A stretch of DNA of 64,000 bases from Sabethes cyaneus (Eukaryota; Arthropoda; Insecta; Diptera; Culicidae), in contig NC_071355.1 in assembly GCF_943734655.1 (NCBI RefSeq), forward strand, positions 222,504,527 to 222,568,526. Reading direction: 5' to 3'. Of this stretch, positions 10,398 through 23,600 are shown in pieces. The position numbers were made by a program, and so were the translations under genes. Below the pieces are notes generated by a model. The model was given only the letters and a program-made list of their open reading frames with translations. It was not told the origin of the DNA and ran no database searches. Numbering within the stretch: position 1 is the stretch's first letter; each line of letters opens with the position of its first letter.

Positions 10398-11696
10398 GGG
10401 TTGCGGCGGTGACTCTCGCTATGGTTCGGTCAATGCAAATTTATTATCGTATCCGTAAATCCGAAATTTCACCCAACGGGATGGGACGAGCAGTAGCAGA
10501 GCGTCGGAATATGAAACACTACTGCACGTTGCACTGTCCGGGCCATCAAGCGGTGAAACTTTTGCGGAGACGAATGCATTAGATAGAGTTTTTGAATAAT
10601 GGCAGCAATTTGTTTCGGGTTTTTAGCTTAGACGGGAGTCTTCTATTATTCAGTACAGTATCCTTCAATTTTGATAACTTTGACATGGCGCATAAAGTGA
10701 GGAATTGCGCACGTAATGGATTTTTCGAAACATAATTTATTGAAAAAATTTGGAAAATTATATTACCTTCTACCGTGTAAACTGTTGGGTGGCTAATACC
10801 ATATATTTTTCAGTTTTGAAAACTAGTTTTAAACCAAATACCTATTTGATACTCTGCCAGCTGAGTTCTATATGAGTCCCCATACAGAATTAAATTTTAT
10901 GCTAATTTTTGTGTCTTTATCAACCGTACCGAACAAAATCCTGTACCTACCTACCTTTATATCTGTAATAAAACAGCATTTACTGGCTGCACTTTATCAG
11001 CAATAGGCCTACTGTTTTGCCAAATATAGCCTCGTAAATAACACTTAACGAAAATCGGCATCCATAGCACATTGACAGTTGGGCATAAATTTAACTTATT
11101 CTCTGGCTTTCGTTATTTTCGCGAACAGCTAAGTACCTGGGTGAGGAAAATGTATTACGCAAACGACGACGCTTGAAAACTTTCCACACTCCACCAGTCA
11201 GACGCTGGCTCGGTTGGATTTTTCTGCGGGATTATATATATTCTCGACGCGAAATGGCACCACACCACGCACACCGCGCAAATGAAAGACGAGCGGGAAG
11301 TAATTTAGCTAGAAATTTCTCCAGCTTGCCAGTATGCGAAATTAGTGAATGACCTTCACCGGAAAAGAAAAGTTTTCAAATTAAAATTGCGACTTCGGGA
11401 TACAAAGGATACCGGAAGAGAATAATAATTTGTTTTAGCTGATCGCTCCTTGGTGGAGCGTAGCATTCATAGCGATGATATCACACCGCCACTGTCAGGG
11501 AAACGAAATTTGTACAGTACCTATTAGAATTTAAACATTTTGTTAAATTTGCTTTAGTTTTACGAGTTATGGTACAACGATTTTAGCTTCACTGCTTATG
11601 GTTTCATAGTTGAAATATCCCCAAGTAACATACTTCAACCACATTTAGTTGAAATAACTTATTTACGTCATATACAAGTCACTTCAACAGCTCTAT

Positions 11697-12465
11697 AACA
11701 ACTGTGCTCCTAAAGTCTGTTCCGTCGTTCAGCATGTACTTTGCTTTAGATGTATCGTTCTGTGACCTAATAATCTTCTCTACTTCGCGGTTTTATCTGG
11801 TGTATAGTTCAGCCACCGTCATAGATGTTCTGTAGAAAATTTCCATATCGTCGCTAAAGCAGATGCATTAATTTTTGATTGCCCAGCCTATTAATATCCA
11901 CTTGAATTATAACACCTTGTAGCGCTATGACGAATAACCGGCACCTTGACGAAGCCCTCTTTGTGATTCGTAACGATTCGACAATCCACCTAAACCCGAA
12001 CACCAGCCACCATAGATCAGTCTATCAGCTTCCCAATTTATTCTCGTCCCTCTCCTTTCCCTTTTCGGTCGATGGTATCATATACAGCGTTGAAATCAAC
12101 GAACGAATGGACCGTGAGAACTGGGTATTCACGGCCCTTTTCGAGGATCTGCTGCAGCTGCAGTATTTGATCCGTCGTTGACTGCCCTTCAACGAGGCCT
12201 GCTTGGTAAATCTCCACAAATCTGTTCGCAAAATGAGAATTGAGAACGATGGTCGAACAATAGTTCTCGCAGTCCAGCTTGTTGCCTTTCTTGTAGACCG
12301 GGCAGACAACCAAACCTTCCACTCCTCCGGCGGTTGTTTAATATTCCAAATTCAAGTAATCAGCCGTTGCAAACATATAGCTAGCTTTTCCGATGCCATT
12401 TTAATCTCCGCTCCGATCATCATTGGGACGGGTACTTCTTCCACGTTTTCCACAACGTCAAAATT
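11697..12465 (-). mobile_element. RTE-clade LINE reverse-transcriptase fragment, decayed
   Basis: Minus-strand translation pieces match RTE-type RT landmarks: a (I/V)CP(I/V)YKKG-like segment, an EYQAG-like segment (IYQAGLVEGQSTTDQILQLQ), an FVDF..VYD version of the FKAAYD motif, GLRQG, then FSDDMEIF and KAKYML in other frames. Several frameshifts and deletions make it dead. Its 5' side abuts the TAC array. Confidence 0.8.
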
Positions 12466-12466
12466 T

Positions 12467-13920
<1,454 letters not shown>

Positions 13921-14731
13921 ACTCCTGCTCTTTCAGGTGGCGCTTTTTCTCCAGGAAGATTTAGTTTCGCCGCATCTTCTTCCATCTGCATATATTTACG
14001 TTCTGTCGAGTGGCACATTTACCGTTCGCGCAGCGTTCTCATTTATACCGCACGATATTTAACCGAACCAAACGTCGGTACCGAAGTTTCGGGCGCATCT
14101 TAATCAACCATTTTGTATATTTTTTGTGTCATATTAGTAGTAAGTTCATATTATTTTTGAGTCACTTTCCCATCGTTATATGTGTCTTTTCGAACGTTTC
14201 TGTATCATTTGGTCATGAAGTTACAATTTTGGTAATATTTTTTTATCTGTCAGAGTCAGAGACAAGTATAACAAAAAAAGACACCCGGTGTAGTATAACC
14301 CTGAAAGTGCCACTTGCTTCGATGGTTGACACCCGACAGCTCGTTCGCTTCTACCACTCTACAGTTGATAACCGTCCATTTTCTCGGTGGTGGCAGTAGT
14401 TTAATTGCAAAAACACTTGGGTACCAACCGAGAGAGCGTGGGTTGGAGTCCCACTGTCATTGAACGACCCAATGTATTTGTGGCCTCATATCGATATTTG
14501 CCACTTTCAACCAGTTTATCATTCTTCTCACCAAACGCTTTTATGAACAGTCCGTAAACTGTATACAGCAATCGGGGCCATTATTAAGACTGTTGCAAGT
14601 GGCCTTTTAACAAAATGCTCTTCTGGCAAACAAAAAACGCTCCTTCACTTAACAAAAAACAGTTTTGTTGATATTTGTGTGCCTTTTCGGGTTCTTTTTG
14701 TGTAACTTTTTTTTGGTTTATTATTGTGTTA
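13921..14731. other. No gene seen; T-rich words present
   Basis: Mixed sequence, with TTTTTGTGTCATATT-type words at 14110-14260 like those of the T-rich tracts. No domain or splice structure was recognised. Confidence 0.45.
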
Positions 14732-14734
14732 TTA

Positions 14735-15341
14735 GGCCATTGCAAATAATTTCAAAAGTTTTTGTCACCTCCCCTTGGAAATTGGCTTGAAAAATCGGGG
14801 GGCAAAAAAATAATTTGTATGATATAAGTTAATTTTTTTTTCATAAAATTAATTGTCTGTGGGTTCTACAGCCTGAAAAACTCGAAAAATGAGTGTACGA
14901 GTTGAGTTAATGCTTCTAGCACGAAACAGAAATGGAAATTCGAACAACGGAATTTCCGAAAATCGGCCGAAAAATTTTTCTTTTTTTTTGTATTTTTTCG
15001 TAGATCTTTGCATGGAAAATAATAACGAATATATTAAAAGCAAGAATAGATCTAATATTTTTTGAAACGATGGTTCTACAATTGATGAAGGAACGGTAAG
15101 GGAAAGTAATGAAGAAGGATTTTTTGGGAATGGAGGGGAAAGAGTGAAAAGGAAGGGGGGGAGGTAATAGGTAGCTACGCTTAACTAGTTGCCTTTGTGA
15201 CTCCTACCTTTTGTCCAATGCTGGAAGGTGCATGGGTCGAACCAAGCTATAATCTGAGATTAAAACCGGATTTGAACCCACAACACCCGCCAGGGCATGC
15301 CACCGGAAGGACAAAAACTTTATAAAATATTTGTAATGGCC
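14735..15341. mobile_element. PIF/Harbinger-like MITE, copy 2, with SINE inside
   Basis: Left end GGCCATTGCAAATAATTTC, right end reading GGCCATTACAAATATTTTA on the other strand; about 28 of 32 terminal bases match. Both sides are flanked by TTA (14732-14734 and 15342-15344), the 3-bp target type of PIF/Harbinger. Internal block 14846-15053 equals 6745-6955. Repeat A lies between that block and the right end. No transposase is present. Confidence 0.75.
15057..15298 (-). mobile_element. SINE-like dispersed repeat A, copy 2 (inside MITE)
   Basis: Near-identical to 5399-5595 apart from a roughly 30-bp insertion near 15165-15195 (GGTAGCTACGC...). The tRNA-like head is cut at the CCCGCCAGGGCATG point. 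It sits within the MITE, whose copy at 6700-7102 lacks it. Confidence 0.55.
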
Positions 15342-15345
15342 TTAT

Positions 15346-15900
15346 TGCATTATTTTATGACATTTTTTGAATAATTTTTTTCTGTAATTTTTTATTTTGT
15401 TGGCGTAATTTTTCTTTTTTTTTTGTATTTTTTGTTATGTTTATACGTTTCAAAGAATTTTTTGATGGTGGAGTTTATTTGTTTCTTGCGTCATATTTTT
15501 GTTATCACTGCATCAATTTTCATTTCTGTGTTAGTTGTATCTATTTCCTGTGTCAGTTGTGTTCTATTCGTGTCTTTTTATTTTTGTTGTTGTATTTCTT
15601 GTCACCATTATACCATAATTTTATATTTTTGGATACTTTTGTTCGATTTGACGGCTCTTTTAAATTTTTTATATCTGGTTGTATTTTGCTATAACGTTAC
15701 TTTTCAATCATTTCTTAGAACGTTTTGTGTCATTGTTGTGTATTTTTTGAGCATCTATTTTGAATAAATTTTTCTTATTCTTGCATCGTGTTCTCTCCCG
15801 CTCTGTATCATTTTTACGATATTTTTATAGTTTTCAATGTCATTTTTGTATTATTTCTGAATAATTTTTCATTTCTGTATTAGTTATCTATTGATTTTTT
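15346..15900. repeat. T-rich degenerate tract next to MITE copy 2
   Basis: Words such as TGTATTTTTTG, GTCATTTTTGTAT and GAATAATTTTT recur irregularly, resembling a decayed short-period satellite like the one at 4.9-6.5 kb. Frames here (up to 114 codons) are very rich in F/I/L/V/C and are composition artefacts. Confidence 0.55.
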
Positions 15901-16905
15901 GTGCCCTTTCACTGTTCTTCTTCATAGTTGCTGATTCATAGTTGCTAGTGCAGATTTGTGTTCAAATCTCTTAAGTTTTCCACAGATTTCCTAAACACGT
16001 GACAAGATTAACGGGAAACTAGCAGTCATTAACTTTTCGTCGGAAAGCCCCATTTCGGAAGCAGTTTTTGGGTCCAAAAGTGGGATTCTGTTCATAAAAA
16101 TGCAAATACTGCATTCTTCTTGCCAATCTGAATACAGCGAATATATTTTCATGAACAGAATTTTTGTTTCAAACAAAAAAACTGCTTTTGAAATTGGCAG
16201 AATCGATGACGACTAATTTCACCTTAATTCAGATTATTTCCTAGCCGACAAAATTCGGTGTCAGAATTAAAATAGTTTTTTTTTTTTGGTTTTCCAGTAG
16301 TTTTTAACACTTTTTAAGAAAACTTTAGAAGAGTATACCTCAAGCAGTCTAGTGGGTGACAGGAGTAAACGCGCACGGGACAGAATTAGAAGTGAGATGT
16401 GACAATCGGAAATAAATCCTGCTTTCTTAATAGCGTCTGATTATAGTCGAAGCTCAAGTAGACTGAAACGATACGCTGTGAAAGAATAGCGAAATATCAC
16501 GACTTAAATATACTATATTTAAGCCGTGGCGAAATATAATTGCACTGAAAAAAGTCAATAAACCCGAGAAATAATACTATTTTTTACAAAAATCTGGCGT
16601 CTTTGTTTGAATCTCTGTACTTCATGATATTACTGCCATGAATTAATTGATGTCATTATAAGTTAATGTTCTCTTTAGCCTTAAGCCTATTTTCTCTTTA
16701 ATAATAACACACTTTCCGTCGTTGTGTTAATTGTTGAACAGAACATCAACAGCGTTAAATATCTACTCTTAAAGTGTCAGCATGATTTAATGCACTAACA
16801 ATAAATCGCCGGTTTCGAACCTCCTCGCCGACAGCAATTAGCCTAATTAATAAGTTCCGTTGCTGATAATAATCATCTCCTTTCGCTTCGTTGCTTTTTA
16901 TCGCC
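15901..16905. other. No gene seen
   Basis: AT-rich. A short inverted pair (GATTCTGTTCATAAAAATG at about 16083 and TTTTCATGAACAGAATTTT at about 16146) could fold; otherwise nothing recognisable. Confidence 0.4.
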
Positions 16906-17166
16906 TTAACCCTTTGTAAGGCAGTGCCATACAACTTTTTGAACTGACTCATAACGGTAAAATTTTTGTTTTTGGTTCAATAGTAAGTCATTTTACTTGT
17001 ATTGTATCAAACCATAACCATAAATTACGGAATGACAAGTTGAGAGTATGACTTGTAAACGAAAACCGTAATGCCAAATTATTAATTTAGACCGATTTGT
17101 ATTCGAAAACAAAACAGTTTTATGTGGCATATTCTATCCACGTATTCAGGTCCTAAAAAGGGTTAA
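16906..17166. mobile_element. TTAA-flanked piggyBac-like MITE
   Basis: Bounded by TTAACCCTTT at the left and AAAGGGTTAA at the right, 261 bp including both TTAA. TTAA targets and CCC-starting ends are typical of piggyBac derivatives. The short 10-bp TIR keeps confidence moderate. Confidence 0.5.
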
Positions 17167-17489
17167 TGTAAATATGGCACCATCATAACTTGCGCTTGGG
17201 CATTGATTCGGGAAGGAATTAATTTCTCATATTACCGAGTAAACAAAACTAATTCTAATTATCAAGACGGCTATCTTTTCTGGAATGCTAAAATTATCGG
17301 TCATAGGTACATAGAGCGAGACCTAAATTTAAAGTCAACAATATGAATACAAGATTATCTTTCCTAGTTAATGCGGCTATTAAAATGATTAACCTGTCTT
17401 GCTTTAGAGTCGATTTATCAGTAGTCTGTATATCAAATCTATTGAGCTATCAGTATATTGTTATCATCTCTTTACCTTCTCTTAATTTC

Positions 17490-17491
17490 AG
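17490..17491 (+). promoter_or_regulatory. Splice acceptor before the LRR gene start codon
   Basis: CTTAATTTCAG after a pyrimidine-rich run, four bases before the ATG at 17496. It implies a spliced 5' UTR from an exon further upstream and decides the start: the same frame is open to an ATG at 17343, but that part would be intronic. Confidence 0.75.
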
Positions 17492-17495
17492 AAAA

Positions 17496-17694
17496 ATGGA
17501 CCCATTTTCGATCAACAGCCCAGTCCACAGTTGGAACAGCAATGAATGGAGAAAATCAATCCTCCCATCAGTACTGCTGCTGGTGGTTTTAGCTGGCATG
17601 CAGCCATCCTTCAGTGAAGCCATCAAACGATGTCCATCAAATTGTGACTGCAGTCTCGATCAAAAGGGGCTCTATCAGACATCGTGCAGTAAAG
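17496..17694 (+). CDS. LRR gene coding exon 1: signal peptide and LRRNT
   Basis: Residues 1-66, ending in phase 1 at AAAG|GTGAGT. A 20-residue polar N-terminus precedes a hydrophobic stretch (LPSVLLLVVLAG), then the CPSNCDC cysteine cluster of an LRR N-cap. Confidence 0.9.
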
Positions 17695-20600
17695 GTGAGT
17701 CGCTGAACTTTTCATCACGATCTTAATAGTCTATCGTGGCAAAAAACGAAAAATGTTAAATTTAGCAATGACTGAAAATTCGTTATTTATCAATCAGTTT
17801 CAAGTGCGTTCTCCGTTCAATTGTCGAAACCAGATTCATCTTCTATCATTCCATCGACCATTTATTAATATTACTTTTTTTTTCTCCCCTACCCTACTTT
17901 ATTCCAGTCGAATGGAAATCCATTCCGGTGTCCGATTTCGACCGGGAGGTGGAAGTGATTCTCATCCGGGGCTCGAAAAACTCCCTGACCATCGGTCCCA
18001 TCCTGCAAACCTTCTCTCGGCTAGAGGTACTGACGATTACCAATGCGAACGTGCCCGCCATCGGTATGAACTCCTTTTGGGGACTCGTTAAACTGCGCCT
18101 GTTGGATCTTTCACGGAACAACATCACGCAGATCATCGTCGACAACTTCCGGGGGCAAGACAACCTGCTGGAGCTAGATCTGTCCAAGAACCGTATGGAA
18201 CGCATTGCCAGCGGAACTTTCGGCCATCTAAAGGTAAGTGGTTATGGGAGAAACAAAAAATTTTCACATCAGCTTTTCCTTCCGTCTGCTGCTGGTGCCG
18301 ACAGACAGAGTAGTAAAAATGTAAATAACAGTCCAATTTCCATGATAATTTCTTCCGAAGTCGAATGTTACGGTTATTATTTACTTTAAATGTCTCGTTC
18401 TCTTGCTAATACTGAACGACAGCCGTACCGAGTGCCAGCAAAAAAAGTAGATATAATAAGCATTTCCCATGATGCTGCATTAGCAATTCTTATAACCTAC
18501 TACAATTGAATTCGCAGTCTGCCTTTCTAGGTTCCAATCCTGGATAGTGCTTCCAACTATTGGAAAAACTCAGTTATATTTTCAAATTCAGAGCCAAAAA
18601 CTACTGGCGTATATCTAGCAAGTCTAGCAACACTGCCATCGACCAAAGCGGGGCTGATGGTTCCCCATCCGTTGATTACGGTTGATTCCCTGTCTAGAGT
18701 GGCAGGTTTCTTCGAACAAAAAAAAAACGAATGTACATTGGTGCTTACATTTTATGAATTTACCCGTTCCAATCGAAAGAAGCCGGTCGTCGTGTGCTGC
18801 CGTGAATAAAAACATACGGTTGTACCTACCTACCGGCGGAATTATTCCGCAGTACACTATCGAAACCCGATGTCGGGGCGATGGTGCCGAAAGGTGCGAA
18901 ACTGATTTTTTGTTATGCTATTGGCGTCGTCTGTAAAGGAAACGAAAATGGCTCTCCGGGTGAGAAAATAATTATCCTGAAAAATTAGGAATCTGCACGA
19001 TTGCTGCAGCAGCTGTGCTGAATGACTGAATTACAAATTTACAGACTACCGAAATGGTATAATGTGAAAATGTTGAACGGAAATAATCTTGTTTTGTATA
19101 ATTACAGCAGCTAACTGATTTTTTGTCAACGTAGTAGAACTTTTACAACTTAAAGGGTATAAAATAGTACCTGGCTGAAAATACTTTTTTCATCTCATTT
19201 TTGAGTCAATCAATCACCGAATCGTCTATATCGAAACGAGCGTTTTCAGATATCAAACAAAACTAAAAGCATTCCATCAATGCATATCTCATCACTGACA
19301 TCTACTATGTCGACGTTATTAGTTTGTAGCATAAAAACGGCAAATTAAAGCTTGTGAACTGTTAAATTTCGGGGGCAGTGAATACACATAATAGAACACA
19401 ATATAGCGGATTTCAATCCGAGCTTGAGGGGACTTCAATATTGTTTTTGACACATTTTGCATGTGATAGGATGAGCTAGATAAACACAACAACATAGCGC
19501 ACATCAGTGAGCAACAAGGACTATTAATACGTGTACACATAACGAATGGAAATGCGTCAATAAATAATATTGAAATTTTCCCATCTGTCATGTTTAGTCG
19601 ATCGAGACCGTAATGGGCTCCCGGCCTTAGATACACAATATTTGTATTTTTTAGCATTTTTCAATGAAAATTGTACTAATTGGAACGGATAGAGATTTAA
19701 ATTTTCGGTAAATTTCAGATACATATTAGGAGTTGTATTTGAAAGGTGATCTCCCACTCGGCCTCGAGATACGACACTGCTCTAATAAGCCAGTCGTCGT
19801 ATGTTTCAATAGCAATAGACTGTCGGAGTCAAGGATCGTAGCACTAGCCCTGCAATTGGGCTGCACAATAGCAATTTAGCTGCGACGTCTGTCAAACAAA
19901 ACAAAAGGTCAAATTCCGTCGAAAACTAGCGCCAACTTGTTGCTTTCGGAAGCTACTATACCCGGTAACAGTTTATTTCTTCCAGGGGTATAAACTTATC
20001 AGAACAATTCAAAACCCGAATTAATCCACCTAGCGGCGTGACCTAGCCTTTCTACTGCCACAATAATCATTATTTAATTTCTCAAGAACGTAATTGTAGA
20101 TGTATAGATGTTATCTTAGACTATATTTTTAAATATCCGTTCCGTATTCCTCAAAATCCTTATTTGCCAGTAAAATTCACAACGTATTGTGTAGAATAAT
20201 TATATTTTCTTTCCTTGGGTGCGTAAATACATGTAAGCGTCATTTATGTTACTTGATGAACACCTTATTTAGTTTTATAATATTTATAGAAAAATAATGT
20301 AAACACAAAAGATAATTTTTACAGACTTGAATGAATATGTATAGAAAATTAGAAATTAACCCTCTAACGGGTCTACAGACTGCCTTAACTTTCGGGCTTC
20401 AGAGCCACATACGAAACTTGTTTTGAATTGACAATATGAAGTATTTGTTCGTAGCAGATTTTTTTATATTTTGATATTAGTACCATGCATTCAAAAGTTA
20501 GCATCTTTGAAAAACAAGAGTTCAGAAAAATTATTATTATATTTCGCTTTTGAAGAAAAAGGATATCTACAACAAAATGATTGATCTCAAAATTTTACTA

Positions 20601-23600
20601 TTGGACTGCTTGGCTTCAATTTTGCAATATATCTGAATTAGAAAAAAATTACTGAATAGAGCATTAGATATGAAAACGAGAAATGGAACTATTTCTTAGC
20701 TAGCACTCCTTCAGATAATTATTTTTGCATGAAAATCAAAACTTAAGCTTCTTTTGAATGTACTTTCATGAAAAGATAGTCATTAGCTTGATCGCATCGT
20801 TTTTACAATGTTAGAGGGTTAGGAAAACAAGATGAGGTCGAAAAATAGTGCCAAAGCTGCGCCATAAACATGCTTGAGAATGGGAAATACGATCGATATG
20901 ATTCCCAGTGCTTGTCTTTTTTGATTTATTTATTAAAACATCTGTCCTTTAAAATATCACTAACGAAAACAAATCTTACAAAATTTCTACTGTGCAACGT
21001 TTACTTCCTATTTTTCATATAACATTTCTCTAGTATCTATTGATTGAAAAGAGCATCTATTGATGCGCAGAATTTGTTTGGAATTTGTACAAATTTATTT
21101 GGAAAAATCAACTCACTAGTATTTTTGATTCTATACACCACTATACCTACATGCTTAAATAAACTGCTTTTCTTTGCTTTTTGCTATTCTTGTACAATTG
21201 TGAGTAACAGCAAGTGAAGAAAATGACAATTGAAATCTGAAATCAAAGAAAAGAAAAAACTTTTCGATTGAATCCCACTATTTAATATTTATTTGCAACA
21301 GATACGTAGTTCACCTACGACGTGCAGGCTTCATCAGTGTCTTATTTCAAAGCGTATACGTATCTGTCGCGAATAAATATTAAATAGTGGAATTTAGTCG
21401 GTAAAAGCTTTTTCTTTTCTTTAATTTCAGAGTTCGTATTCCACTAAGAGGCTTCAAAAACTTCAGACAATTGACATGTTTCTCACTTTTCTTGAATTTC
21501 GTTGCAAATTTTAAAATTGCAAATTGTCATCACATACATACATACATACATACATATATACATACATACATGCATACATACATACATACATACATACATA
21601 CATACATACATACATACACACATACATCACACACATCTTATACATTGAATACAATCAACATTTAATTGATATGTTTTGATTTCACACGTTTTAACGGTTT
21701 AATATACGGTGCTTAAGTGTTAAAGTTTGAATAACTTTTGAATGAACCGTCCGATTTTAAATAACTCGGTTTCGTTTGATAGATCTCAGCAGTAATTTTC
21801 AAATAATCATGAAATGTGTGATGTTTTTCATTAAATTAATGCTTATATGTTACATAAATATGTTTTAAATACTATTTTTTCACATTTATTTATGTAACTT
21901 TCAAACTACAAGTCCAATCGTCATGAAATTTGGAAGTTAAGGGTTTGCAAGGCTCCTGTTTCATATGCAATCAATATTGTTCAAATCGGTTAAGAGACCT
22001 ATGAGATAATGAAGTCCCATATTTTTCGTATTTTTATACATAACTTTTGAACTAAAAGTCCGATCAGTATGAAATTCAATAGCGACCAATGGGACACCTA
22101 GACCTTTCATTTGACACTGAGAACATTAAAATCGGCCCAGCCATATCCTAGAAAAGTGAGTGAGATTAAAAGCGTCACATACACACACACACATACACAC
22201 ACACACACATACATACACACACAGAAAATGCTCAGTTTTCGAAACTGAGTCGAATGGTATATAACATTCGGCCCGCAGGACCTTCTTTCCATTTCCGGTT
22301 TTCCAAGTGATTTCTATACCTTTATACTATATATTTATATAGTAGAAAGGCAAAAATGTTTCAACGCTAAATGCTTACTTTTACTTTTTCGGTTATTTCG
22401 CTTATCGAATCTATGCCGAATTCAGGAGCCGTCTCTACATTACTTGGTCTTGGGCTGCCACTCTCCAGTCGCTCCTAACACCCGCTGTTCCAGCATCCTC
22501 GTCAACAGCGGTCATCCAACGAGTACGCGGTCTGCGTCGAAGTCGTCGGCCTCTGGCGGATTCTCTGCTAAATATTGTTTTCGCTGGTCTCTCATCCGGC
22601 ATCCTTGTTACATGGCCAGCCCATTGTAGCCTGCCGTATTTTAGTCGCTTCACAATATCGGCAGCTTTGTACACTTGGTATATTTCATGATTCATGCGCA
22701 TGCGCCACACTTCTTCGTCTAATATGCCGCAAATAATTGATCGCAGGATCCTACGCTCGAAAACGACAAGAGCTCGTCGGTCGCTCTCTTTCAACGTCCA
22801 CGCTTCGTGACCGCAGAGTACCACCGGACGAGTTAGCGTCTTACAGAGCACGAGTCTTGTACGGAGTTACATGCCACGGGACCTCAGCTGGCTACGTAAT
22901 CCGTAAAAGGCCCTGTTGGCAGCCGCTATCCGCCATTTCACTTCACGGCTCACATCGTTGTCACATGTCACTAACGTACCAAGGTAAACAAATTCGTCGA
23001 TCACTTCAAAAGTATCTCCATCTATCATCACCGCAGTTCCAACACCCGAAGGGCTACCATGCTCTCTACCAGCCACCATATACTTTGTTTTGGTAGAAGT
23101 TATGATAAGCCCTATCCTCGCAGCTTCCTTCTTAAGATACGTGTACGCTTCTTCCACAGCTCTACGGTTAACACTGATGATATCGATGTCGTCCGCGAAC
23201 CCTAGGAGCATATGAGATTTCGTGATGATGGTACCGCTTCTCTGCACGCCTGCCCTTTGAATAGCACCTTCCAATGCAATGTTGAACAGCAAGTTCGATA
23301 GTCCGTCATCTTGCTTCAGACCATCTAACGTCAAAACCCAAGTAACAATTCTAAAGCCACATGGTTTTACTTGAGTTTCATGATGGTTTTATTGCGGTAT
23401 TAATCATTACCTCTGGGTTTATTGTGGTATTGCGCAATACCAAGAGGATACGAGTCCAAACACACTTATAGCTAGCTAGAAAACCATTATAAAACTGCTA
23501 ATAAAGAAAATTTATTGTGGTTGCTTATATTACCACGTTAAAACTTGTTGGCTGCACCAGTTGTTGCGTGGCAATACAAAATGGCGCACATATCAAAATT

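Larger units (their letters stand above)
8063..11690. other. 3.6-kb stretch without a supported gene
   Basis: Mostly AT-rich. It contains short tandem repeats listed separately and a GC-richer patch at 10300-10600. A TATATATA at about 11234-11241 could be a TATA box but nothing downstream confirms a promoter. The 5' UTR exon or promoter implied for the LRR gene could lie here, but none can be identified from sequence. Confidence 0.4.

Noticed and set aside
10268..10582. 104-codon Arg-rich frame
   Set aside because: Begins within an ACAT repeat and crosses a GTCC repeat; no family resemblance.
17343..17495. Upstream ATG giving the LRR gene 51 extra N-terminal residues
   Set aside because: A polypyrimidine tract and CAG acceptor lie just before the ATG at 17496, and the signal peptide sits after the later Met.
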